Assembly (NCBI GenBank): GCA_903842235.1
Contig: CAIMLG010000047.1
Span: 1 to 51,825 of the forward strand
Direction: 5' to 3'
DNA length: 51,825 nt
Source of the DNA: an uncultured Verrucomicrobia subdivision 3 bacterium
GTDB lineage: Bacteria > Verrucomicrobiota > Verrucomicrobiia > Limisphaerales > UBA11358
The notes beneath the pieces were generated by a model, which did no database searches, was not told the DNA's origin, and saw nothing but the letters and a program-made list of their open reading frames with translations. Made by a program: the position numbers and the translations under genes. This document shows, piece by piece, positions 29,801 through 38,303 of this stretch (positions are counted from its first letter, which is position 1; each line of letters begins with the position of its first letter).

Positions 29801-32760
29801 GCCGGCTGACTTTGGGCGGCTTGAACCTGAGCGGCGGCACCGCCAGAACCTTGGATATCCGGAGTGACGTGGCCCTTACCGGCGCCTTGACGAATGGGGC
29901 GTTTACGACCAAGCAGGGGGCGGGGGCGCTCATCATCAAGGCCAATTCCCAGCAATCGGCTTTGGTCAATCACATGGCCGGCAATATGGTGGTGGATGGC
30001 GCCCAGTTTGATAATGCCAATGGCTGGCGCCTGGCCAACACGGATGCGGGCAACCCGCTGCATCTGGTGGTGACCAATGGCGGGATCTTCACCATTACGA
30101 CTACCAGTGCCAACCTGAAAATCGGTCAGTCGGGCATTACGGGCAGTGACGGTTCGGCCGTCAATATCGTCGATGTCGCCGGCACGATTAATATGACGCC
30201 AGTGGGCGCCGTGGGGGCCAATACGGCGGTGATTTTGGGCCAGATTGGCAGCTTGGCGGTTCTGAATACCTATCCCGGGGGCAACTTGATTACGCGCGCC
30301 GTCGTGGGTTCGAATAGCGCCTCGTCGAACACGGTCACCGAGGCGCACTTTAGAGGGGGCACGCTGACGGCGATCGCCAACGAGCCGGCGTTCATCCAGG
30401 GCTTAACCAACGCGTTCATGGAAACGGGCGGTCTGACGATTGATACGACTAACTTTACCGTCACCGTTCCGCAGGCGTTGCTGGCGTCCGGGTCGGGCGG
30501 GCTGACCAAGCTGGGGGTCGGCACGCTCAACTTGACGGGGTCCAACACCTACTCGGGGAATACGCTGGTCAATGCCGGCAAACTGGTGCTGGTCGAGGCT
30601 CACGCGGCGACGGGGGGCATTATTGTGAGTTCGAATGCCACGCTTACCTTCCTGCAAACCACCCCGTCAAACCGGGTAACCGTGGCGAGCGTCACCATTG
30701 GGAGCGGGGCGAATTCGACCTTGGAAGCGCAATTGATCGTGACCAACGCTCCGGCGGGAGTCATCACCAGCCTGAGTCTCAACGGGACCGTGGCGGTGAA
30801 TGCCGTGGGCCCGTTTACCGGGGGGCAAATTCCTTTGTTTGGGTATGGAACGATTAGTGGCTCCGGGCATTTGGTGACGGGAGTTTTGCCGCAGGGCACC
30901 GTCGCCCATCTGGTGACCAATGTCCCCAATAAAACCATTGATTTGGTGGTGGATGGGGCGGCCCCCACGACTTGGACGGGGGTTATCAACGGCAATTGGG
31001 ACACCAATACGACCAACTGGACGTCCCTGGGGCTGCCGGTCGCCTACCAGCAGCCGGCCAATGTCTTGTTCAATGATTCCGCGAGCAATGCCACGGTCAA
31101 CTTGACGGTGGCGAACCTGCAGCCTGCCAGCATCAGCGCGAGTAACAGCCTGCTGAGCTACGCGTTCGCCGGTGCGGGGACCTTGACGGGCGGCATGTCC
31201 CTGACCAAAAACGGGACCAATGGCTTGGCGATCTACACGGCCAATTCCTACACCGGCACGACGACGGTCAAGGCCGGCACCTTGGTGGCGGGCAACGCGA
31301 CCGCCTTTGGCGCGACCAATGGAGCGGTCGTGGTTCAAACTGGCGGCACGCTGGACGTAAACGATAACAATCTGGGCTACAAGCCGGTCATCGTTGGCGG
31401 CACTGGCGCGGGGGGCTTGGGCGCGCTGATCAACAGCGGCGCCGGGGGCAACAACAATGCCCTGTTGGACGTGACCCTGACCGCCGACACGACCATCCGG
31501 GCGGACAGCCAGTTGGGCATTCGCATGCCGAACGATACCGATCCTGGTTTCCACGGGAACGGCCATAAGCTGGTCAAGCTCGGCGTGGGAACGCTGGCCC
31601 TGAATGGCGGTCAGGCCAACACCACCAACCCCTTCGTCTGGGATTGCGATTTGGGGGATGCGGACGTGCAGCAGGGAACCCTGTCCTTCCAGCGCCGCAT
31701 GACCATGGGCCGTGCCACCAACACCATCACGGTCCAATCCGGGGCGGTCTTGGAATTCTTTGCCCTCAATCCCTTCGTATTGCCCTTGCAAGTGAAGCCG
31801 GTGGTGCTCAACAACGGCGCCCTGAGCGGCACCGGTGGCGTGGGGACCGATACCAATTCCTTTGGCGGTCCGATTGCGCTGGCCAGCGGCACCAATTACA
31901 TCCGGGCCCAGCAGGGCACCACGTTCCAGTTGTATGGCCCGATTACCGGCAGTGGCGACAACTATGCCAATTCCGGGGCGGCGGCTACGGTGGCATTATT
32001 TGCGACCAATACTTATGCGGGCAAGACGGTGATTCAATCCGGCATCGTGTCGTTACGGGGTAATGGTTCAATATCAAATTCGTCCGGCGTGTGGATCAGC
32101 AGCGGAGCTCAATTCGATGTCAGTGCGGTTTCGCCATGGACGCTGAAGGCCACGCAAACGCTCGGCGGGTCCGGCACCAATGTCGGCAGTGTGCTGGCCA
32201 ACGGCACGCTGGCGCCCGGTGACGCGGTGGGCACGCTGACCATCAGCAGCAACCTCACGCTGGCGGGCAATATTCTGATGGAGGTGAACAAGGCGCTGGC
32301 GCAATCCAACGACGTGATCGCGGTGGCCGGCACGTTGAGCAACATTGGCAGCGGGACGGTGACGGTCACCAATGTCGGCGCCACGGCCTTGGTGGTCGGC
32401 GACAAGTTTACGCTGTTCAGCAAGCCGGTTGCTGGCGGCGCCGCCTTGACGGTGACGGGGGCCGGGGCGACCTGGACCAATAATCTGGCCGTGGACGGCA
32501 GCATCTCGGCGCTGACGGTGACCTTGGGCATTGCCACCAACGCGATCTCCATGACCAATTCCTACAGCGGCGGGAATCTGCACCTGTCCTGGCCGACCGA
32601 TCACATTGGGTGGCATTTGGAGGCCCAGACCAATACGCTGGCCACTGGCCTGCGGAATACCAACTGGTTCCCGTGGCCGAATTCATCGACAACGAATTCA
32701 GTGAGCATCCCGGTGAACTCAACCAATCCGTCGGTGTTCTTCCGCCTCGTCTCGCCGTAA
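26860..32760 (+). CDS. Giant autotransporter-associated beta-strand repeat (PATR-type) secreted protein
   Basis: Signal peptide; repeats such as GGLTKYGSGTLILNGANTYTGPTIVSNGMLTL and GGLTKLGVGTLNLTGSNTYSGNTLVNAGKLVL; C-terminal SYSGGNLHLSWPTDHIGWHLEAQTN...FFRLVSP. Start taken at ATG 26860. Confidence 0.9.
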   Translation: MTHTKQLRTLAFTLTLAVLAMAAATRVEAQTTFFADTFDRADNTILDAATNGMSGLLISSGAMTAGAGNIWVTPDDNSLNTNDTLITVNTLKMGGNAHTVQLFNNFNYANLVSNGTVSVSVDLKGIPTGSPGGVERYIGLGIGFSYAEGNTVADRRLNNIADLFVDESMDGQIRVYDGAASNRVVNTPDATVDLNLGATTFIPGTLRVDLTITNTAVGSKVTYNVLFNASPVVSGRSFVWSGNNEFYVGMEERSGAAVTNDNFTISANPYTPPPLSSLVWRAQTDNNWNTTTTNWVDAGSGANSYAFFTGANVSFDDRAANPSVNLPGAVQPGNMFFNNSSTIYTLTGAGSIGGSGNLTKAGTNILTLSQGNSFSGGTTVNSGWLRVGNDNALGSGVVTLSGGTISSVGSTAHTLANSVLIPSASTVGDVTDNGTLTFNGLLDFGGGGRTLTVNGNSTVVFAGGSTNGLFGGKQGIGTLVMKGVVAGTNFSITEDVFNGTLVYDGATVTTQGRVISDAATNSVARLVITNGASVVSSSSNGNLRAGRASAGGGTNYTDLAGFYSLPNAVLPDGNATMWGGALYSEITFWPGADFTANAVLNSAGAGVGNTVFKFAGGMLRARQSTATFFEGLSQALVLAGGANIDSDVYSITINQALLSGGGNGGLTKYGSGTLILNGANTYTGPTIVSNGMLTLSPSSLPSGAVVVADNAKLSVTNTGSPLVLSSLTQGATGTSTLQFNFPSGIPAGQTITATSLTAKGPVLVNITGTGLTVGSFPLVQFTSVTGLANFQLGMVQPGIYARLVTNATSISLNITNAVKSLEWQGLVDLNWNTSTVNWYDLNTALATNFTQPGGLGDVVAFDGYSSGSTINLALPVTPLGMTVKSGAFYTFSGPGKISGIGGLTINDYSAVQFGTVNDFSGGTLINAGYVFVAADQALGSGPVTISAGQLRSDGATARTLTNVFTLTADTGVYFGDSAYPGRLTLGGLNLSGGTARTLDIRSDVALTGALTNGAFTTKQGAGALIIKANSQQSALVNHMAGNMVVDGAQFDNANGWRLANTDAGNPLHLVVTNGGIFTITTTSANLKIGQSGITGSDGSAVNIVDVAGTINMTPVGAVGANTAVILGQIGSLAVLNTYPGGNLITRAVVGSNSASSNTVTEAHFRGGTLTAIANEPAFIQGLTNAFMETGGLTIDTTNFTVTVPQALLASGSGGLTKLGVGTLNLTGSNTYSGNTLVNAGKLVLVEAHAATGGIIVSSNATLTFLQTTPSNRVTVASVTIGSGANSTLEAQLIVTNAPAGVITSLSLNGTVAVNAVGPFTGGQIPLFGYGTISGSGHLVTGVLPQGTVAHLVTNVPNKTIDLVVDGAAPTTWTGVINGNWDTNTTNWTSLGLPVAYQQPANVLFNDSASNATVNLTVANLQPASISASNSLLSYAFAGAGTLTGGMSLTKNGTNGLAIYTANSYTGTTTVKAGTLVAGNATAFGATNGAVVVQTGGTLDVNDNNLGYKPVIVGGTGAGGLGALINSGAGGNNNALLDVTLTADTTIRADSQLGIRMPNDTDPGFHGNGHKLVKLGVGTLALNGGQANTTNPFVWDCDLGDADVQQGTLSFQRRMTMGRATNTITVQSGAVLEFFALNPFVLPLQVKPVVLNNGALSGTGGVGTDTNSFGGPIALASGTNYIRAQQGTTFQLYGPITGSGDNYANSGAAATVALFATNTYAGKTVIQSGIVSLRGNGSISNSSGVWISSGAQFDVSAVSPWTLKATQTLGGSGTNVGSVLANGTLAPGDAVGTLTISSNLTLAGNILMEVNKALAQSNDVIAVAGTLSNIGSGTVTVTNVGATALVVGDKFTLFSKPVAGGAALTVTGAGATWTNNLAVDGSISALTVTLGIATNAISMTNSYSGGNLHLSWPTDHIGWHLEAQTNTLATGLRNTNWFPWPNSSTTNSVSIPVNSTNPSVFFRLVSP

Positions 32761-32805
32761 GGCCGGAGGCCGTTGGGGAAATCCCGCTGTGACTTGGGGG
32801 TCAAG

Positions 32806-32835
32806 GGAGCGCCGCCTGAAGAGGCGGCGCTCCTT
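32806..32835 (+). terminator. Perfect 12-bp hairpin with GAAG loop after the PATR gene (terminator-like, weak T tract)
   Basis: GGAGCGCCGCCT-GAAG-AGGCGGCGCTCC-TT. Confidence 0.65.
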
Positions 32836-32976
32836 AACCTTGGCGGGCGGCAGAAAGGCGGGCTGATTTCCGTCATGAGCGGCAGTTTTAACCGCAAATT
32901 GCGCAATTTAGTTGAGACCAAAACGGCCGGGGGGCCGTCTAGGCTTCGACCAGCCCGGATTATGAGCGCCCAAGCT

Positions 32977-34104
32977 ATGAGTAATAAATATATCGCCATC
33001 ATTATCGCCGCCCTTTGTGCCCTTTGCCTGAACGCCCTGGCGGCCGAACTGCCGCCGGGCGTTCTGGCGCCGATGTCCCGGGCGGAGATTGAAGCCGGCC
33101 TGAAATCCCACGACCACGCCCTCCATATCAAGCAGGGCTGGATTCGCGATCCCTACCTGATTTTGGGGCCCGACAAGAAGTATTACCTCTCCGGCACGAC
33201 GCCGAATCCGGGCGATCCGCGCGAATCGGGCGAGCCGTATAACACCGGCCTCGGCAAGGCATCCATCGTCGGCTCGGCGGTTCGGGTCTGGCGCAGCGCG
33301 GATCTGGTGGATTGGGAATATGCCGGCGAGCCGTTCACGCTGGAGCGGGACAGCGATCGCAAAAATCCGGGGAAAATTCTCTGGGCGCCGGAAATTCACT
33401 GGCTGGGCGACCGCTGGGCCTTGGTGCATTGCCCGGGCGCCAAGGCGAATTTCGCCCTTTCCGCCGGCCCGGAACTCAAAGGCCCCTGGGCCCACCCCAT
33501 GGGCGACAAACTGGGCGAGAAACATGATCCCTCGCTGTTCAAGGATGGCGATACGTGGTGGATGATCTGGGCCAATGCCGAGATTGCGCCGCTGAGCAAA
33601 GACTTCACCGAATTCACGGCGGCCCCGGTTCACATTGAGCCAGCGGGCAGTCGGACCAATAGCGCGGGCACGGTGAAATCCGTTATTGGCCATGAAGGCA
33701 CCACCATTCAGAAGATCGGCAATAAATATGTTTTCTTCGGCACGGCTTGGTCCACCGACATCGGCCGTAAGGGATCTTACAACCTCTATTATTGCACCGC
33801 CGACAAGGTCACGGGTCCCTATGGCGCCCGCAAATTTGTCGGTCGTTTCCTGGGCCACGGCACGCCGTTCCAGACACGCGATGGCCAGTGGTGGTGCTCG
33901 GCGTTCTATAACGGAAACGTGCCGCCGCTGCCGCGCGAAGGGATTGAAAAACGTGACCTTGCCTCGGATGCGCACACCATCAACCAGCGCGGCACCACGA
34001 TCGTGCCGCTGGCCGTGAAGCTTCAGGCGGACGGCGATATTTATATTCGCGCCACCGACCCGGCCTATGGCACCCCGGGGCCGGAGGAAGTCCAGAAATT
34101 CTAA
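32977..34104 (+). CDS. Secreted glycoside hydrolase family 43-like protein
   Basis: Signal peptide MSNKYIAIIIAALCALCLNALAAE; IRDPYLILGPDKKYYLSGT; ILWAPEIHWLGDRWALVH; HDPSLFKDGDTWWMIW. Alternative start at 32962. Confidence 0.83.
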   Translation: MSNKYIAIIIAALCALCLNALAAELPPGVLAPMSRAEIEAGLKSHDHALHIKQGWIRDPYLILGPDKKYYLSGTTPNPGDPRESGEPYNTGLGKASIVGSAVRVWRSADLVDWEYAGEPFTLERDSDRKNPGKILWAPEIHWLGDRWALVHCPGAKANFALSAGPELKGPWAHPMGDKLGEKHDPSLFKDGDTWWMIWANAEIAPLSKDFTEFTAAPVHIEPAGSRTNSAGTVKSVIGHEGTTIQKIGNKYVFFGTAWSTDIGRKGSYNLYYCTADKVTGPYGARKFVGRFLGHGTPFQTRDGQWWCSAFYNGNVPPLPREGIEKRDLASDAHTINQRGTTIVPLAVKLQADGDIYIRATDPAYGTPGPEEVQKF

Positions 34105-34132
34105 CGCGCAACCGTTTTGCTACCTTAACTCC

Positions 34133-35353
34133 ATGGGCACATTGCATCGTCAAATCGGCTTCGGGCTGTCGCTGGCTGCCGGACTTTTGATTTCCTCCGC
34201 GTTCGCTCAGGTAGCCGCAGTTCAACCTGTGGAAATCCCGGGGCACTGGTCGGCCGAACGAGCCAATCAGTATTACACCAAATTCTCCTGGCGCATCGGG
34301 TGCAACTACATTCCCGCCACGGCCATCAACCAGATCGAAATGTGGCAGGCGGAAAGCTTTGATCCGCGCACGATTGAAAAGGAGTTGGACCGTGCTCAAA
34401 ATCTGGGCTTCAACCTGCTGCGGGTTTTTCTCCATGAACTGGTCTGGGCCACGGATGAAAAGGGGCTTTACGATCGCATGGATCAGTTTCTGAAGATTAC
34501 GGACCAGCGGGGCATGGTGGTGGATTTTGTCTTGTTCGACGATTGTCATCATCCCCTGGGCAAAATGGGCCCGCAGCCGTTGCCGGTGCCCGGCTATCAC
34601 AATTCCGGCTGGTTGAATTCTCCCACCCGTGACGTGGCGCAGCGCTATGCTGCGGGCAAATCCGACGCCAGGGAGGCGGCGCAACTTAAGGGTTACGTTC
34701 AAGCAACCCTGCGCCGTTTCAAAAATGACCAACGGGTGTTTATGTGGGAACTCTACAATGAACCCGGCCGGGGGCGTGGCCTGGCCGGCAGCATGGAAGG
34801 CGCGGCGGGGGATGCTTGGGGCGACAAGAGCGCCAAGCTGCTGCTCGACGCTTGGAAATGGGCCCGCGAAGTGGCGCCCTCGCAGCCGATTTGCTCCACG
34901 GCGGAAGGGTGCGTGGGCCCGGCGAATCTGGAAATTGCCCGCTTGAATTCGGATATCGCTTCCTTCCATTGCTATGCGGCCCCGGCGAAATTGGGAAAAG
35001 TCTGTCAGCGCTACGCTGCCACGGGCCGCCCGGCGATTTGCACTGAAGTGTTGAAGCGGCCGGAAAGCACGGTGCAAGGCTGCTATCCCGTGCTCAAACA
35101 GCACCACATCGGTGCCGTCGGCTGGGGGTTTGTTTCTGGAAAAACGGGCACGATCTGGCCGTGGGACAGCCGCAAGGGCAAGGATGTGGACCAGCTGCGG
35201 GCGGCCGGCAAGGTGATCAAACCCGGCGACGCATTTCCGGAGCCGAAAGAGTGGTTCCACGATCTGTATCGCATGGATGGCACCCCCTTTGATCAGAAAG
35301 AAATCGATTTCATCCAGCAATTAACCGGGCGGCCCGGCCCGGCGGGCAAATAA
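34133..35353 (+). CDS. Secreted GH5-like (cellulase/mannanase superfamily) enzyme
   Basis: Signal peptide; FNLLRVFLHELVW; VFMWELYNEPGRG (acid/base); PAICTEVLKRP (candidate nucleophile). Confidence 0.75.
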   Translation: MGTLHRQIGFGLSLAAGLLISSAFAQVAAVQPVEIPGHWSAERANQYYTKFSWRIGCNYIPATAINQIEMWQAESFDPRTIEKELDRAQNLGFNLLRVFLHELVWATDEKGLYDRMDQFLKITDQRGMVVDFVLFDDCHHPLGKMGPQPLPVPGYHNSGWLNSPTRDVAQRYAAGKSDAREAAQLKGYVQATLRRFKNDQRVFMWELYNEPGRGRGLAGSMEGAAGDAWGDKSAKLLLDAWKWAREVAPSQPICSTAEGCVGPANLEIARLNSDIASFHCYAAPAKLGKVCQRYAATGRPAICTEVLKRPESTVQGCYPVLKQHHIGAVGWGFVSGKTGTIWPWDSRKGKDVDQLRAAGKVIKPGDAFPEPKEWFHDLYRMDGTPFDQKEIDFIQQLTGRPGPAGK

Positions 35354-35401
35354 TCCGCATGGCCCCCGCCGCCGCAGTTTTCGTTTGAAACCTTTAAACC
35401 C

Positions 35402-36814
35402 ATGACGAACTTGAAAAAACTTGGATGTCTCCTGACGCTCTGGCTGGTGCTGGCTTTCACGGCTCGGGCAGCGGATAAACCCAATGTCCTGTTCATCGTC
35501 ATTGACGACCTGAACGATTACATCTCGCTGCTGGGCCATTATCCGGGCCTCCAGACGCCGAACCTCGATAAATTCGCGAAGACGGCCACGGTCTTTACCC
35601 ACGCCTATTGCGCGGCGCCCATCTGCAATCCGTCGCGCACGGCGTTCATCAGCGGCCTCGCGCCGTATCGCTCCGGCGTTTATGCGAACAACGATCCGCT
35701 GAGCGCTTCCCCGTTGGTTTTGGACTCGGTGCTGTTGCCGGAGCAGTTCAAGCGCAATGGCTATTTTACGCTGTGGAATGGCAAGTTTTTCCATACCGAC
35801 CCGCCCAAAGAACGGCTGCAAAGCATGTGGGACGACAAGGAGGGCGGCCGGGGCAAATACGGCCCGCCGGCCCAGCATTATGCGATCCCCAAGAGCGTGC
35901 ATCGCCCGCCGATGTTTAATTACGAGGCGTGGAGCGGCCCCGACACCGATTTTCCGGACTACAATCACATGCTGATTGATGAGCGACGGCTGGCCCAGAA
36001 ATACGATCAGCCTTTCTTCCTGGTCTATGGCATTTACCGGCCGCACAATCCATGGACGGCGCCGAAACGGTTCTTCGATCTGTATCCGCTGGAGACGTTG
36101 GCCATGCCGCCCGTGTTGACCAACGATCTGGACGACATTCCGGCCATCGGCCAGCAATATGCCCGGTATCCCGTCAGCCTGCAGGAATTGAAAGACGCCG
36201 GCCAATGGAAGCCCGTGGTGCAATCTTATCTCGCCTGCATTTCCTTCATGGATTACAACCTCGGCCGGGTGTTGGACGCGCTGGAAAAGAGTCCTAACCG
36301 CACCAATACCATTGTCTGTCTGGTGGCGGATAACGGTTTCCACCTGGGCGAGAAAGAGCATTTCGCCAAATACGCGCTGTGGGAGCAGACCACGCATGTG
36401 CTCTGCGCCTGGCGCGTGCCGGGCGTCACCACGCCGGGCACAATTTGTGAGACGCCCGTGAGTTTGCTCGATCTCTATCCCACCTTCAACGAGCTGTGCA
36501 GCCTGTCGGTCGTGCCGCAATCGCTCGATGGCCAGAGCCTGGTTCCCTTGCTGAAAAATCCCCGGGCCGAATGGAAACGGCCCGCCCTCACGACCTATTT
36601 GCAGAACGACCACGCCGTGCGCGATCCGCAATGGCGCTACATCCGCTATCATGACGGTTCCGAGGAACTCTACAATGAGCTTCAGGATCCGAACGAGTGG
36701 ACCAACGTCGTGGCCCAGCCGGCCAATGCCGCCGTCAAGGCCCGCTTGGCGGAATGGCTGCCCAAGGTGAACGCGCCTTCCAATGGCCATCAAGGGGGCG
36801 GGGAGGGCGAGTGA
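35402..36814 (+). CDS. Secreted sulfatase (iduronate-2-sulfatase-like)
   Basis: KPNVLFIVIDDLNDY; CNPSRTAFISG (CxPSR); ADNGFHLGEKEHFAKY. Confidence 0.93.
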   Translation: MTNLKKLGCLLTLWLVLAFTARAADKPNVLFIVIDDLNDYISLLGHYPGLQTPNLDKFAKTATVFTHAYCAAPICNPSRTAFISGLAPYRSGVYANNDPLSASPLVLDSVLLPEQFKRNGYFTLWNGKFFHTDPPKERLQSMWDDKEGGRGKYGPPAQHYAIPKSVHRPPMFNYEAWSGPDTDFPDYNHMLIDERRLAQKYDQPFFLVYGIYRPHNPWTAPKRFFDLYPLETLAMPPVLTNDLDDIPAIGQQYARYPVSLQELKDAGQWKPVVQSYLACISFMDYNLGRVLDALEKSPNRTNTIVCLVADNGFHLGEKEHFAKYALWEQTTHVLCAWRVPGVTTPGTICETPVSLLDLYPTFNELCSLSVVPQSLDGQSLVPLLKNPRAEWKRPALTTYLQNDHAVRDPQWRYIRYHDGSEELYNELQDPNEWTNVVAQPANAAVKARLAEWLPKVNAPSNGHQGGGEGE

Positions 36815-36888
36815 AGGGCAGGATTGACTGTGTGAATAGATTATTGAAACTTGATGGCCTCCGGAACCCTCTACCCACTAGTTATTTC

Positions 36889-38277
36889 ATGAAAAAAATC
36901 GTCGTTTTGCTCATGTCCCTGCTGACGGCCGGGGCCGCGTTGGCGGCTCCCAGCAAGCCCAACATCATCTATTTTTTGGTCGATGACATGGGCTTTGCCG
37001 ATTGCGGCTTCAATGGCGGCAAAGACATTCGCACCCCCAATATCGACACTTTGTCGGCCAAGGGCACGGTGTTTCAAAACTACTATGTGCAGCCGCTGTG
37101 CTCCGCGGCCCGCGCCTGCCTCATGACCGGCCGGCTGCCGATTCACAACGGCATTTATGGCGCCCTGAAGACGGACTCGAAATTCGGCCTGCCGCTGGAC
37201 GAGCGGACCCTGCCGCAGGCGTTGCATACGGCCGGTTATACCACCGCCATCGTCGGCAAATGGCATCTGGGCGAATTCCAGCCGGGTTATCGGCCGATGC
37301 AACGCGGCTTCGATCACCAATACGGCCTCTGGTATGGCCAGATTGATTACTTCACCCACGAACGCGGCGGACGGATTGATTGGTATCGCGACGACCAGCC
37401 CTGCGCCGAACCGGGCTACTCCACACATTTAATTGCCAAAGAAGCGGTGCGCCTGATTCAGCAGCAGCCCAAGGACAAGCCGTTGTTCCTTTATGTGCCC
37501 TTCAACGCGGTGCATGGACCGTTCCAAGTGCCGGAGAGCTATACAGAACCCTACAAAAATTTGCGCGCCACCCGTGCCACCTTGGCCGGCATGCTGGCCG
37601 CTGCGGATGAGGCCATCGGCCAAATCATGGCGGCCGTCAAAGCCGCCAACCTCGATTCGAACACGCTGGTGATTTTCTCCAGCGACAATGGCGGCGTGCA
37701 GCCCGGCATCCGGACGCTGAATACGCCGTTGCGCGATGGCAAAGGCACCATTTACGAAGGCGGCGTGCGCTCGGCGGCTTTTGCGGTTCTGCCCGGGGTG
37801 ATTCCGGCGGGCAAAAAAGTTTCGCCGCCTGTCCGGCTGGCGGACTGGTATCCCACCCTGGTCAAGCTCACGGGAGCCGATTCACAGCAGCCCTTGCCGC
37901 TGGATGGCTTGGACATCTGGCCGCTGTTGACCCAGGGCAAGGCCCCGGACCGCGATGCGTTTTTGATTGTGGGCACGTCGCCCCAGCGGCTGGCGTTGCG
38001 CATGGGCGACTGGAAATTGCTGGTGAATCCCAATCAAAGTCAGGCCGGGGCCAAAAAAGATCCCGATGAAGAAGATGCCGGTCCCGTGGCGGGCACGGCC
38101 GAGCGAGTGGAACTCTATAATCTGGCTGAGGACATCAGCGAAACCAAAAACCTCGCGGCGGCCGAACCCGAGCGGGTCAAGGCCATGCGGGCCCGGTTGG
38201 ATGCCCTGACTCAAGATGTGGTTCCTTCTGCGGGCGCGGGAACGCCGCAACCCAAACGCGGGGCCGCCAAAAAATAA
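36889..38277 (+). CDS. Secreted sulfatase-family protein with noncanonical CSAAR motif
   Basis: KPNIIYFLVDDMGFAD; QPLCSAARACLMTGR; VGKWHLGEF; SSDNGGVQPG. Start MKKIVVLL at 36889. Confidence 0.9.
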   Translation: MKKIVVLLMSLLTAGAALAAPSKPNIIYFLVDDMGFADCGFNGGKDIRTPNIDTLSAKGTVFQNYYVQPLCSAARACLMTGRLPIHNGIYGALKTDSKFGLPLDERTLPQALHTAGYTTAIVGKWHLGEFQPGYRPMQRGFDHQYGLWYGQIDYFTHERGGRIDWYRDDQPCAEPGYSTHLIAKEAVRLIQQQPKDKPLFLYVPFNAVHGPFQVPESYTEPYKNLRATRATLAGMLAAADEAIGQIMAAVKAANLDSNTLVIFSSDNGGVQPGIRTLNTPLRDGKGTIYEGGVRSAAFAVLPGVIPAGKKVSPPVRLADWYPTLVKLTGADSQQPLPLDGLDIWPLLTQGKAPDRDAFLIVGTSPQRLALRMGDWKLLVNPNQSQAGAKKDPDEEDAGPVAGTAERVELYNLAEDISETKNLAAAEPERVKAMRARLDALTQDVVPSAGAGTPQPKRGAAKK

Positions 38278-38303
38278 TTTTTTAACTCAACCCTATAAAG
38301 CCC

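Noticed and set aside
28504-30348. 614-aa minus ORF antisense to the PATR gene
   Set aside because: Repeat-rich sense gene gives open antisense frames; no domain evidence.
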